Assembly: GCA_035236585.1 (NCBI GenBank)
Contig: CP141132.1
Location: 64,949,880 to 65,013,879 of the forward strand
Reading direction: 5' to 3'
DNA: 64,000 bases
Source of the DNA: Warburgia ugandensis
Taxonomy: Eukaryota; Streptophyta; Magnoliopsida; Canellales; Canellaceae
Shown here: piece after piece, positions 47,749-64,000 of the stretch
Layout: each line of letters opens with the position of its first letter
Position numbering within the stretch: position 1 is the first letter of the stretch
Position numbers and translations under genes: made by a program
Notes under the pieces: model-generated
What the model was told of the DNA's origin: nothing
Databases searched by the model: none
Seen by the model: only the letters and a program-made list of their open reading frames with translations

Positions 47749-49135
47749 TCATATCTATACAATACAATAATTGGGACTTCCAAATAAATACAATGTGATT
47801 GTGTGCTCTCCTCTAAAAGCCTAGAAAAAGGTAAGTCTCAACTTGCAGAAATTTGAAGAGATGCAGACTGGATATTTAAGCACGGGACAATGCACCCTCA
47901 ATATGGCTATTGGGGAGTTCTGGCCTTCGACTGTAATTGCACAAGAAGGGGCTTTCCTGGGCTAGGTCTCAGGTTCAAGTCACTCGTTGGTTTAAGGTTA
48001 TCCACAGTTCATATTAAAAACAATGAAAAAAAAGGAGGCAATAGGAAAAAAAATACTGTCATCTCTGATAGAAGTTTGTCAGACATTGTACATGGTCATG
48101 CAAGTGAAAGTTAAATCCTTCAGTTTTCCAGCTTCATAAGCTTCCATTCGGAATTCGACAAGGAGCAGAAAGAACGATTCAACTCCTTACCTAATGGATT
48201 GTAAGATAGAGAGAACGAAAGCAAAGAAAAATACATTTCAACTTAGCACAGGAAAGCTACAGATGAATCTAAAGATATCAGATTAAGTAGCAACCTTCTA
48301 CACAGGCAACCTTTGGATAGAAATGTTATTAGTATTATTAATCTTTTGAATGGTAAACATAGACACCCCCCCCCTAGTGCACAGCCTCGAACATGAGTCA
48401 CCCAAGTGAGAGACTCTTTCCTCTACTGCACTGTACCGGATAGAAATGTTATACTTGCCACTGGCATGTAGAATTATTGCCATGGATAAGTATGCCGGCT
48501 TACTCATCATATTATAATTAAGTTGCTGTTATTTTCATTTTAATCCTTTGAAGCCTGATTGGCAGTGCTTATATAATTCGGTTCATGCAATCATTTGAAT
48601 ATTCTGGCAGGATCGCATAAACATAATTATATAAACCTTGCCATGTTGGGCCCTTAATATTTAGAACCTTGAAATGATCAAATATTTTGATAATTGTTGT
48701 TAAATATGTAACCTAATCAAATAAGACATATTTTGACCAAAGTTAGTCCTGATGTCTTAATATTGTCAGCAATTTAGGTAATTAACATTAATATGTTACT
48801 TTCAAATTGGCATTAATTTGTTAAACTAGTAGTCTAAAATAGAAGAAATATCTTGATACTAATTGTCAGGGACGTTCTGCCATGTTTTGCTGAAAATCTA
48901 AGTTTCTTGGTAATATAACTAATAATTAATGCCTAAAGTCTATCTAGTAATTATCTAATGAAGCTTTTATAACTTATTTTATACTAGCAGATTAAAAATT
49001 TATATGTACATCAGCTGCCAAGCAAATCCTTAAGAGTATACAATTGCTTATCCTAATAGAGCTCCTCTTAGACCTACTTTGCATAAGCCAAATAAGTCAA
49101 TTTTCGTTTTTGAGCTGCATATACATAAAATAAAT

Positions 49136-49314
49136 GAAGGGGATCTTTGGCGCAGTAGTAGAGTTGTTGTCGTGTGACCTTAAGGTCATGGGTTCAAGGT
49201 GTAGAAATAGCATCTTATAAAATCAAGGTAAGGCTGTGTACTATTGACCCTTGCAGTCGGCCCCTTCCTTGGACCCTGCATATGCGGAAGCTTTGTGCAT
49301 TGGGGCTGCCTTTT
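49136..49314 (+). mobile_element. Au-type SINE, full length
   Basis: GGATCTTTGGCGCAGTAGTA start, GGTCATGGGTTCAAGG B box and GGCTGCCTTTT end. ATATACATAAAATAAAT at 49119-49135 matches 49315-49332 except for one extra A: a 17-bp target duplication. Confidence 0.88.
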
Positions 49315-50784
49315 ATATACATAAAAATAAATCTTACAATGCATGCTATTATTATCTTTATACTATATTTCTTGAAAGTAATAATACCTTGTTGTATGAT
49401 CATTGTCACCTTCATAGACTAGGAAGTTTCATAGTCTATCCCACTTACTTTCTTGATGATATCTGATCTTTCTCTTTAGTAGATGAAGTGCTTGCTTTAC
49501 ATAAAGAGAAGAGACCAGAGACCACTGCTTTCCCTGGGTTGTAATTTTAGTTATTAGAACCAATAACTATGCAATATCTAACTTTCAGTCAGACAAAGCT
49601 ACAGATATGAGTCCAACCACCTTATAATCTAGAACCTTAGTTTATGGCATAGGCGGCAGGCCACGAGCACATATGGAGCAAGATGGTGGGTGATCCAAGC
49701 CCCAAAAGTCTTCTCCACTGGTTGATTTTAGCCTTCAACTGATTAATATTCTCGTCACTTTCCACCACACAATACTAGTCTTGAGGATCATTGACTCTGC
49801 TCTCTATCCTATTGAAGCTAAGGCTGAGATAATGAGCAGTTTGGACGACCAGCATTGACTCTATGGATAATCATTTATTACAAAATCCTATTATTTTGAG
49901 TTTTTCTTTTACCTTTTTTTTCTGAAAAAAATAGAGATCTGTGGAAAAGGACGCAACCAAGATAGGCCCCAGATTTAGTTGATCTCTACTGTTCAGTATG
50001 TCTGGCCTCCTATTTATGCTGCATACTGAAAATCACGCCCATCCACCTTATATATGATTTAAAGTTTTAATATATATGATTTAAAAATAATAAAATACAT
50101 GGCTAAAATCTACACACGCAATTTAAGATAGGTCAAACACGATGAATAAATCAAATCATCTAAAAAAGGACTCAGTGTGATGGATAACTTTATTTTTCCT
50201 TCTTTTTTTTTTTTTAACTAAGTTTTTCACCTACATGCTCAGTAAAGTTATCCACAGGAGTCAGGACCGGGGTGCCAGCAGCCACTAGAAGTAGGAAGAC
50301 TGTTTTTCGTGTTGCACGGTGAATGTCAAAAGTTGGTCAGTTTACGTCCAACAAAGGTTAGTGCATTTGGAAACTAGAACTTGTCCTATAAAGAAGACGT
50401 CACCAAGTGAGTGTCATAAGTCCACGTGCACCAAATGAAAGGTAGGCAGTTGAAGGACTCTTCTAATAGGAATTGAACAATTCGACTAACTTTAAGATAG
50501 CACACTCAAGATCGACGGTCGGGATCTCAAGAACATGTTCGGTCTACTTTACTTAGTGGGCTCTACCTATAGCTGATCTAAACCGTCCAAACTATGTAAA
50601 CCAAGTTCGATCTTGTACAGCCAGAGATTCCTCCAAGCGGCACTAGTCCATATGGTCTAGAGAGTCTCATAGCGATGATTTTCAGGCCAGTGGAGATTAA
50701 AATTAAATTTACCAAGGGGCCCACCTTCTAGAATCGGACAAGATAATTAAAGTAATCGTAAATATCTGCAACTTTAGTACCATT

Positions 50785-50793
50785 TTTATAAAG
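50785..50793 (+). promoter_or_regulatory. TATA box of the second receptor kinase
   Basis: TTTATAAAG about 106 bp before the start codon, followed by a pyrimidine-rich leader (CCTCTTCTTCAGC) at 50869-50881. Spacing and sequence fit a plant core promoter. Confidence 0.55.
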
Positions 50794-50898
50794 AGCTTCA
50801 CTTAAGATCAGCCAGCCTGCCTGCTTGGGAAGACGAGGAAGCGACCCCAACAGCAAGAAGGAGAAAATCCTCTTCTTCAGCTATCTTAGTCTTTTCTC

Positions 50899-53800
50899 AT
50901 GGCGAAAACACTGATATCTGCAACTTCTCTATCATTTCTTCTCCTCCTCTTCTCCTCACTTCCCAGAATAAAATGTCAGTCACCTCCTTCGCAGACAGAG
51001 CAGCAAATCCTGCTCAAAATCAAGCAAGATTTTGGAAATCCTCCTTTTCTTCAATCATGGACCACCTCAAATCCAAACCACTGCAATTGGGGCGGAATCA
51101 CTTGCGACCCAACTGGTTCGGTCACCCAAATCTCGCTTCCCAACATCAACATCACCGAAAAAGTCCCTCCCGCCATCTGCGATCTCCAGAATTTAACCAG
51201 CATCAATCTTTCTTTGAATTACATACCTGGAGAATTTCCCAGTGTCCTTTACAACTGCGCGAATCTCGAGAATCTCGATCTCTCTCAGAATTACTTCGTG
51301 GGAGAGATTCCTGCCGATATCAACCGGATGTCTGCTATCCGATACCTCAATCTCGCCGCTAACAACTTCTCCGGCCAAATTCCGGCTGCTATCGGCCGTT
51401 TACCGAATCTGACGGATCTGTATCTCTATTCCAACCTCTTCAACGGCTCCATCCCTGCAGAAATTGGGAACCTGGAAAATCTTGAAAATCTCTTCTTGTC
51501 TTACAATCCTTTCACGGAGGCCTCTATTCCACCTGAATTCGGTAAGTTGAACAACCTAAAGTATCTGTGGATGACGAGAACAAATCTGATGGGAGAAATT
51601 CCTGAGTCTTTTGAGAATCTGATCAATCTGGAACAGTTGGATCTTTCGGAAAACAGTTTGGGAGGGAAAATTCCCGATGGAGTATTCCAGTTGAAGGAAC
51701 TGGTGCGTCTAACTCTCTATGCGAACGGAATTTCGGGAGTACTTCCAAAATCAGTTGGCTTTTTGAACATGAAAGAGATTGATATCTCCATAAACCAGCT
51801 CACTGGAAGCATACCGGAAGATTTCGGAAAATTGCAGAACTTGACGCTCTTGTTCTTGTACAACAATCGATTGTCAGGCGAAATTCCGGCCAGTATCTGT
51901 CGGCTTCCGGAGCTGTCGGACATTCGACTTTTTAATAACAGCTTGACTGGAGTTTTGCCTGCGGAGTTAGGATTCTACTCGAGGTTGAAGAATTTTGAAG
52001 TCAACACCAATCAATTTTCTGGTGAGCTACCGGGAAATCTATGCCGCGGAGGTGTACTCAACGGCGTGGTGGTTTTCTCGAACAATCTTTCCGGAAAGGT
52101 ACCGGAATCTCTCGGCAATTGCAATAGCCTGTCCAGTGTGCAGTTATACAAGAACCGATTTTCCGGCAATATTCCGGTCGGCCTCTGGTCGTTGGATAAA
52201 CTGGAGTCTCTGATGATCAGTGGCAACTCATTTTCCGGTAGCCTTCCCGATAAGTTGGCGCGGAACTTATCGCGGCTTCAAATCAGCAACAACAAATTTA
52301 CCGGAGAAATTCCATCAAGAATCTCGGAATCGAAGAATCTCACGGTGTTTACGGCAAGCAACAATCTCTTCTCCGGCGAGATTCCTGCCGGCTTGACGGC
52401 TCTGTCCAATCTCCAGACTCTGTCTCTCGATGGGAATCAACTTTCAGGCGAGATTCCGTCGGGAATCGTCTCGTGGAGATCGCTCACCGTTTTGAATCTC
52501 AGCAAGAACCAGCTCTCCGGCAGAATACCTACTCAGATTGGATCAATGCCCGTTTTAAACGCTCTGTGCCTGTCGGAAAACCGTCTTTCCGGTTCAATCC
52601 CGTCGGAACTCGGCTCATTAAGACTCAGCGACCTCAATCTCTCGTCTAACCAACTCACCGGTCCGATTCCTAGCGAATTACAGATCGCGGCGTACGGTAG
52701 CAGTTTCCTGAATAATCCAGGGCTATGCGCAGTTAACCCTCTCTCGAATCTCCGCCCCTGTTATTCAGAAAACTCGAGGAAAATATCGACCCGATTTCTC
52801 GCGGTTATTCTCCTCCTGGCCGGGTTGATTTCTCTGGTGGCCGTTGGATTTGGGGCTTTCGTGATAATAGACTGCCGACGGAGAAAGCAACGGAAGGAAC
52901 TAGCCACTTGGAAGGTCACCTCCTTCCAACGGCTGGATTTCAACGAGGCAAACATCTTGCGGGGCATTACGGAAGAAAACGGCATAGGCAGCGGCGGGTC
53001 AGGAAAGGTTTACCGAATTCCGATCGGTAATCGCGGGGGCGAGGTGGTTGCCGTGAAGAAGATATGGAATAACAGAAATCTGGACGAGAAGTTGGAGAAG
53101 GAATTTCATTCCGAAGTGGAGATTTTGGGAAGAATTCGACACTCCAACATCGTGAAACTGTTGTGCTGCATCTCCGGCGACAATTCCAAGCTCCTCGTTT
53201 ACGAGTACATGGAGAACGGCAGCCTGGATCGTTGGCTTTACAAGAAGAACCGGTCCTCCATGTTTGGTTCGAGGAGTTCTCAGCCATTGGATTGGCCTAC
53301 GCGGCTGCAGATCGCCATCGGGGCCGCACAGGGGCTGTGCTACATGCACCACTCTTGCTCCCCGCCAATCGTTCATCGCGACGTTAAGTCCAGCAACATC
53401 TTACTGGACACCGAATTCAAGGCCAGGATCGCTGATTTTGGGCTGGCCAGGATACTGGTCAGGCCCGGAGAACCTGATACCATGTCCGCCGTTGCAGGCT
53501 CCTTCGGATACATTGCTCCAGGTGGGTTGGCTGAATTATCTTCTTGTTTACAGAAATCTTGAGTGAATTAGACGTGAATTTCGCATGTTTTGTTGACACC
53601 TTTTGCATTTCAGAGTATGCATACACAAGGAGAGTGAGCGAGAAGGCGGATGTGTATAGCTTCGGGGTGGTCCTCTTGGAGCTGGCCACTGGAAGGGAAG
53701 CCAACGATGGCGATGGCAACAGCTGCCTTGCCGACTGGGTCTGGCATCGGTTCCAAGAGGGCGAGTCGGTTGTCGCCGACGCTTTGGATGAGGAGATCAA

Positions 53801-54068
53801 GGAAGATTGTTACTTGGACGCCATGGGCATGGTCTTGAAACTGGGATTAGTATGCACCAGCACGTTGCCTTCATCCAGGCCCACCATGAAGCAAGTGCTT
53901 CAAATCCTTCTCCGCAGTTCCCCTCTTCAAGCTTTTGGAAGCAAGAAGGAGAACATTGAGTTCGATGTGGCCCCTCTTCTCCGGGAGACTCGAACTCTCT
54001 CCACCAACAGAGGAAGTTACAGGGTATACTCCGAGGATGACGACTCCACCATTTCATGTAACGTTTGA
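50899..54068 (+). CDS. LRR receptor-like kinase, subfamily XI, HSL3-like (copy 2)
   Basis: Tandem paralogue of the gene 5.9 kb upstream, same strand, with most residues shared. Exons 50899-53521 and 53614-54068; the second exon is 455 bp in both copies, and the 92-bp intron sits at the same phase-1 place in the APE motif. It encodes 1,025 residues: signal peptide (MAKTLISATSLSFLLLLFSS), LRRNT with CNWGGITC, about 20 LRRs, cysteine pair CAVNPLSNLRPC, transmembrane helix from about 633, basic stop CRRRKQRK and kinase. The kinase has GSGGSG at 697-702, K720, HRD at 826-828, DFG at 846-848 and APE. All catalytic residues are intact. The ten extra residues are partly in the kinase N-lobe/C-lobe linker (SSMFGSRSSQ). 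By relation to HSL3 it should bind a small peptide with a SERK-type co-receptor; that is family knowledge, not seen here. Confidence 0.94.
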
Positions 54069-54103
54069 TGAGTAGCAGACTGTGCTGACCTTCTTGCCAG
54101 TGG

Positions 54104-54253
54104 CTCGTAGCCAGTGACATGCTGTGTATGAGTTCCGTTAGCCGTGTTGTCCTTCCAGGCCACATGTTTCGGGGTTAGCTCGTAGCCTGTGACATGCTGT
54201 GTATGGGTTCCCTTAGCCGAGTTATCGTTCCAGGCCACATGTTTCAGGGTATA
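54104..54253 (+). repeat. 75-bp tandem duplication in the 3' UTR of copy 2
   Basis: 54104-54178 and 54179-54253 are two nearly identical units beginning CTCGTAGCC.GTGACATGC and ending in CCACATGTTTC.GGGT. The unit starts 36 bp after the stop codon. The first receptor-kinase copy has a similar GGTGACATGTTTGGGCC piece only once. Confidence 0.85.
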
Positions 54254-55330
54254 GGAGGTTGATTATTGGCGACTCAACCCATCGAAGTTGCTCAACGGAT
54301 TCAACCCAAACATGTTTGGGCTAGACAAAGCCGGGGCTACATCCTGTATTGAGCCTTTCCCAAAATTTTGCTTGAATGTATAAATGATTAATGTTATAGG
54401 AAAGTAGAAACTCAGCCGGCCACTACTTGTATTGTTGCTGATTTCTATGTATTTTGAATAATACAAGGAATAGCTACAGGAGATGCGAGATCAAATGATG
54501 GTTGCGGCTCGTAAGTGTTACTCATTGTAGTACTCAACTAGCAATGATGGAAAAATGTTAGTATACGCTTGTGACTTATTTGTGTATGTTAACTGCAAAC
54601 GTACAAACCCACGAGCAGCACCGAACCGTCACCTACAGCGGGAGAGAGAGAGACGGAGAGGTGTTCCATTTTGCGCCACTGTGCTAGAATCAAAAGGCCT
54701 TTGCTCATAAAATGCTTTTGATTAGAAGGTCTATTGAGAACCATATCAACTTTTGGAAGCTGATTATGGAGAAATGCCATCTAGACTGTGGTTTCTTGCC
54801 TTGCAAAATCTTGTCTTTGGATGATCTGATCCATTCATCTTGTTGGGATCTATCAAATTGGTTAGGCACCAAATACTCGCAACCATTGGATGATTTTAGC
54901 ATCGAGCCTAAATTAGAGTAGCGTTGGGGTCTCAATGAGAATGGCACTCAAGAGTGTAAGATGTCGAGGATGAATTTCGTTTGGCAGATCTAAGCCATTC
55001 ATTGTGTTAGATGCACCCAAAATAAGTAACATGCAAGAAATCAATGCGTTTGAATGATACCAACTACATAAAACTGATAGTTCCCATTTTCCACTCAAAC
55101 AATATAAGTTGAAAGCATCCAATTGGTATGAAATTGGTCTCTAGTCTATCTAAACCATTCCAAATATGATGAACAAATTAGATCTTAAAAAGGTTTCATC
55201 GTATATGGGAAAGTGAAGCGTCTCTTCTTCTCAAAGCCCATTGGTTATGACTAGGGAAACAAGAAAATGCCTCAAAATAAACTTCTACCAAGAAATGACA
55301 ATCACTTCTATATAATATGTGCACAGTTTT

Positions 55331-55363
<33 letters not shown>

Positions 55364-55566
55364 TATATATTACTTTCGCTGGGCATTAGTCAATGAACTT
55401 TTAATATTATACTAATATAAGACTAAAAGGAAAAAATCTAAAAAGATGGAATGCAACTTTGATAACGAAAATGATGATAACATAGTGCTGACAAATTCAA
55501 AAGTGTGAATGTCAGTGGGGGCCAAAGCCTCCAATTAGAACCTTCTTATAGACTTTAAGGTGGGTA
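54254..55566. other. 3' flank and intergenic
   Basis: Probable rest of the 3' UTR to about 54480, then intergenic sequence. A (TACA)n/(AT)n tract is at 55331-55371. No gene seen. Confidence 0.4.
55331..55371. repeat. Compound (ATAC)n(AT)n microsatellite
   Basis: Six tetranucleotide units followed by about seven AT units. Confidence 0.9.
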
Positions 55567-55620
55567 GCAACGACCCTCTTGCATACATGGAAGCTTTGTA
55601 CAACAGGGGCTGCCTTTTTA
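55567..55620 (+). mobile_element. Au-type SINE 3' fragment
   Basis: GCATACATGGAAGCTTTGTAC..CAGGGGCTGCCTTTTTAT matches the SINE 3' end in modified form. No target duplication found. Confidence 0.5.
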
Positions 55621-56277
55621 TCCTTTTGAATATGGCAGATTTTTACTAGTAATGTTGATGCTATATATTGCTTTTTTAGTAAGAAGTTGTAATCCTTTAC
55701 GCTTTCTCAACAAAGGCCTTTTAGCTTTGATTAGTAGTTTCTTAATACTATTAGTTGGATGTCGAAGTTTCTAATACACGTTTGTTTTTAAGGTTTTGTT
55801 TGTGTTGCATAGAAAACTCGTCCAGCGACTGAATATTTCCATGGGAGCAGTTGGCCAGATACATCAAGCAGGAATGACTCTGGACCGTTCAATGACAATA
55901 AGGACTCTCTCATCATGATAATGTAAACTGGTTGCAGAGACATGGCTCAATGGCAAAGATGGTAGACAAGGCAAATGTGTTTTCCGCCATTGGGCCAACT
56001 ACATGAATGGTCTGTTTCATTCACCATACCGCAGGATGTATTTCACATGGAACTCCTGCAATGGAAGGGCTTCAAATAGAAGGAAGACTCCTGGTGCCTT
56101 CATGCACGCTCAGGGCTGAAAAGTGAACGTGGGTCCTACATTTGCGATCTCGACCGTTCATCTGCTAAAATAATCAGCTCTCTCACACAAACATGCATAT
56201 ATCGGTGTAAAGGAAGTGCCCGAATCAATTTTCAAACATAATCGGCGCTCAGGGTAACTGCATAAAATTTTCATGTG
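55621..56277. other. Intergenic, no gene seen
   Basis: No coding sequence or element boundary recognised. Confidence 0.35.
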
Positions 56278-56480
56278 TGACAAAATGAGGAAGATTAGAC
56301 TTAGATGGTTTGGACATATCTATGAGAGACTGAAAACAGCATCGATTAAAAGAAATGAGACAATGCAAGTCAAAGATTCTAAAGAGGCCAAGGAAGGCCT
56401 GGGGAATGACGTCAAAGATTCTGAAGGGGCCAGGGAATGAAGTCATGACCTAATCGAGATAAGGTCTCGATGATGATGAT
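56278..56480 (+). mobile_element. RTE-type LINE 3' fragment
   Basis: The end of an RTE-type LINE: a KIRLRWFGH-like start (GAAGATTAGACTTAGATGGT), the VKDSK..GRPR linker with a duplicated GTCAAAGATTCTRAAG piece and the final CTAATCGAGATAAGGT, then a GATGATGATGATG tail typical of the 3' end of plant RTE elements. It matches the end of the LINE at 5183-6160 closely but was a separate, strongly 5'-truncated insertion. Confidence 0.75.
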
Positions 56481-57487
56481 GGTTCTAGAACCCATATGCA
56501 TTATATGTTATTGTAAGATGACATGAGACCTGGCTTAAAATGACTTTGAGGTAGGATAAGATGACCCAAATATGCCATGAGATGAAGTGAAATGACAAGA
56601 AATCACTTAAACAAGGTTGAGATGAGTGGGAGGAGATGGTTGAGATAACATCGAACGACTCATTTCCATCTCAAGCAAAATACATGGGTGGGGCACAATA
56701 TTGAAATGAAAAGAGACGGCTCTATTTTACACTACAAATGAATGCGGCATGAAGCTTGAGATGGAATAATATGCAAGCCACTAACAGCAAGCAGAGTACT
56801 TGGGGTTTCTAATCTCATATAAAGCACCACTACTAGACTAATAGTGTTACAAGTACAACTTATCTCAAGCACCACTAACTCACTGTAGACAAGTTTTATG
56901 TACCAAAAATAAGAATGAGGCATGACAGCATGGCCAATGCCAAGTTGGGGCATCCAAATTCTACAGAAGGGACTCATCAGTTTAGTTTATCCTAGTCATT
57001 CGTTTCATTTCTTCGACTTTGGATATCTTGTAAATCAACTGTTTGGATGCCCATCCAAAAAAGCTGTTTTTTTTAATGCCAAATCATTGTTTATTTTTAC
57101 ATCCTTCACATGCTAATCATCAAATTCGAACAATTTTCAAAGGATCTGATTAACGAAAAGTATGGCTATTCACTTACAGGGGTGCCAAGCAGTAACTTAT
57201 CCAACATTCTCATCCTGGGATAGCTGAAGTATTTGCCTCTCTTCTTGTAGTAATAGAGAGTTTTTCTTTTTCTACTCGCACTTCTATCAATGCAATGAAA
57301 AAACCATCCCTTCCTATTTGTTTGTCCTGTCAGAAAGAAAGAAAATGACTGGAATACCTGCAACCAACTATGCTACACATTTGTTTGCAACAGGACATGT
57401 ATCTTCTACTACTATTAGCTTCTCTCCATCTTCAGAAAAATAAACCCCAAGAAACAAACCAGTGCATAAACAGCTTCTGCACCCCCT
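56481..57487. other. Intergenic, no gene seen
   Basis: Lies between the LINE end and the probable 3' UTR of the hexokinase gene. GAGATGAGATGAAATGA-like purine-rich stretches at about 56560-56730; nothing coding. Confidence 0.35.
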
Positions 57488-57493
57488 TTTATT
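57488..57493 (-). terminator. Candidate poly(A) signal of the hexokinase gene
   Basis: AATAAA on the minus strand about 395 bp after the hexokinase stop codon. It is one candidate; plant poly(A) signals are loose, so this is uncertain. Confidence 0.3.
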
Positions 57494-57887
57494 TCTGAGC
57501 ATTGGAGAGAGGCACAAATACGGCCAACAGCTAACCTCTTCACTACGTTCAACACAACTTTCTTTCCAGAAGGAAGCCAAAGGAAGAAAATTGAATGGCA
57601 GGCCGGAGTGAGTACACCATGGCCACTTCCAGGGTCCTGCGTTTATACAACTTAAGACCAGACCTGGCATTACACTGTCACGGGGCATAAGTTATGGATT
57701 CCTCTGTACCTTACATATCCGCCTGAAGAGAAAAAAAAAAACAGAGCCTCAAAACATAGAAATGAGAAAGAGAAACAAGAAAAAGGTCTTTGCCTTCTTC
57801 TTCATCTTCCCCTTTTTACCCCTTGCTTCCCTAAGAGTGGGGTTTTGATGAAAGTAATCACATGCCAGCTCTGTAGCTAGGCTTCCC

Positions 57888-63926
<6,039 letters not shown>

Positions 63927-64000
63927 CTACAATATGACAAGCATACATATTTCATCTGCAAGAGTGGATTGATATTTTTATTCCCATCTTCAGTTTTAAC

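Larger units (their letters stand above)
45768..50784. other. Spacer between the two receptor kinases
   Basis: Apart from three SINEs (listed separately) no gene is seen. About 50470-50720 is less AT-rich and has the GATCTAAACCGTCCAAA style of an intergenic repeat, but no ends could be found. A C9 run sits at 48367-48375. Confidence 0.4.

Overview
The window is nuclear DNA of a flowering plant: spliced genes with GT-AG introns and plant-type proteins, long AT-rich intergenic stretches, tRNA-derived SINEs of the Au type, RTE-type LINE pieces and many LTR-element fossils. The species cannot be read from the sequence. The repeat mix and long introns would fit a woody dicot or magnoliid, but that is inference.

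Layout. (1) 489-7535, minus strand: the first nine coding exons (366 codons) of MCM7, a subunit of the MCM2-7 replicative helicase. The gene continues past the left edge. A cluster of E2F-type sites lies just upstream of its start. (2) 7.7-41 kb: a 33-kb gene-poor block of nested repeats. It holds a 1.98-kb non-autonomous LTR element (13509-15488), a palindromic composite of TRIM-type miniature LTR elements (16528-17527), a 66-bp minisatellite between long (CT)n and (GA)n tracts (19952-20702), a multi-LTR TRIM array with a second palindromic element nested in it (28366-30373), a 2.4-kb solo LTR (31714-34137) and a Ty1/copia fossil (about 37040-38300). (3) 41842-45028 and 50899-54068, plus strand: two tandem leucine-rich-repeat receptor kinases of subfamily XI, closest by memory to HSL3 (HAESA-like 3). 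They share one phase-1 intron between the P and E of the APE motif. An unrecognised coding-like stretch lies just upstream of the first. (4) 57888-63926, minus strand: the last four coding exons (220 residues) of a type-B, HXK1-like hexokinase, including a 5.1-kb intron with two SINEs, microsatellites and two exon-like blocks I cannot identify. The gene runs off the right edge.

The genes are not an operon or a pathway cluster: DNA replication licensing, peptide signalling and sugar phosphorylation or sensing are simply neighbours. The least ordinary content is in the repeats. Two separate short elements with LTR-type ends in inverted orientation are each bounded by apparent 5-bp target duplications, and they share an LTR 3'-end module with a third, tandemly amplified TRIM. 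A series of SINE insertions ranges from full length with 14-18 bp duplications down to a 28-bp stub.
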